Shown here one piece after another: positions 63,871 to 64,000 of a stretch of 64,000 nucleotides of DNA. The DNA comes from Microbacterium arborescens (GTDB lineage Bacteria > Actinomycetota > Actinomycetes > Actinomycetales > Microbacteriaceae). A program made the position numbers and the translations under genes. Location: NCBI GenBank assembly GCA_003339645.1, contig QNUV01000099.1:124001-188000 (forward strand), read 5' to 3'. Each line of letters begins with the position of its first letter. Position 1 is the stretch's first letter. Under the pieces are notes generated by a model. The model did no database searches. It had not been told where the DNA came from and saw nothing but the letters and a program-made list of their open reading frames with translations.

Positions 63871-63910
63871 ATGGCTCAGGCACCTCCAGTCCTGAGCCAT
63901 TTCTCGTTTT
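63871..63910 (+). terminator. Terminator of lsr2
   Basis: ATGGCTCAGG/CCTGAGCCAT, a perfect 10-bp stem with a 10-base loop, followed by TTCTCGTTTT. Confidence 0.88.
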
Positions 63911-63931
63911 CCGACAACGACGGAGCGCCTC

Positions 63932-64000
63932 GTGAACGACGGCTCAGCCAGCAATAGCGATCGCGCGAGCAGTGGCGCGAACGGGGTCGCAATCGGAATC
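63932..64000 (+). CDS. Possible start of a further gene, cut by the window end
   Basis: From a GTG at 63932 with GGAG about 7 bases upstream, the frame stays open to the window end, giving MNDGSASNSDRASSGANGVA and on. It is too short to identify. Confidence 0.35.
   Translation, partial: MNDGSASNSDRASSGANGVAIGI

Overview
This window is chromosomal DNA from a high-GC actinomycete, most likely a Microbacterium or close Microbacteriaceae relative. Reasons for that reading are the GC-rich codon use, frequent GTG/TTG starts, an Lsr2 nucleoid protein, a CarD regulator, a SenX3-RegX3/PhoU module, a GlnR-like orphan regulator, a SigK/RskA pair, and several short families I know mainly from Microbacteriaceae. 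No rRNA, CRISPR array, prophage or intact transposon is visible.

Layout. 1-6.7 kb: 3' end of a sensor kinase, a WXG100 protein, groEL with a perfect CIRCE operator, a cold-shock protein, a DUF3263/LytR_C pair, a DUF2332 protein, msrB and a nitroreductase. 6.7-8.2 kb: three small HTH regulators, two of them an exact-offset 420 bp tandem duplication, ending in an ImmA/IrrE-type metalloprotease. 8.3-13.0 kb: a translationally coupled oleA-oleBC-oleD operon for long-chain olefins made by head-to-head condensation. 14-17.6 kb: a cluster of eight tiny proteins in which two families recur, with similar promoters and hairpin leaders. 17.6-20.1 kb: an AT-richer remnant island beside tRNA-Thr, carrying a Tat-exported M23 peptidase, a frameshifted integrase stub and a membrane protein.

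20-33.5 kb is mostly housekeeping: a DsbA-fold protein lacking its CXXC, an MsiK/UgpC-type ATPase, DUF4032, glycogen phosphorylase, rlmB, cysS, ispDF, carD and a lipoprotein. The rlmB-cysS-ispDF-carD order matches the mycobacterial arrangement. 33.6-37.2 kb is regX3-senX3 divergent from phoU, then gpmA. 37-47.5 kb has a methyltransferase, a HEAT-repeat protein, a LysR/MHS-permease/amidohydrolase catabolic unit, a zinc alcohol dehydrogenase, FUSC, YgfZ, a nitrobindin-like protein and an unlisted 37-residue membrane peptide.

47.6-55.7 kb is nitrogen/phosphate physiology: glnR-like, ppk, mutT1-type NUDIX/phosphatase, then pstSCAB behind a clear tandem PHO box. RegX3 (33.6 kb) is the obvious candidate regulator of that box. 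55.7-58.2 kb holds four related imperfect-palindrome repeats around an AbiEi/DUF559-like gene and an aminodeoxychorismate-lyase-like gene, plus a candidate structured RNA. 58.2-61.4 kb: an unknown protein, rskA-sigK, and a divergent fasciclin lipoprotein, echoing the mycobacterial SigK-MPT70/83 linkage. The window ends with tRNA-Lys, catalase, lsr2 and the start of a further reading frame.
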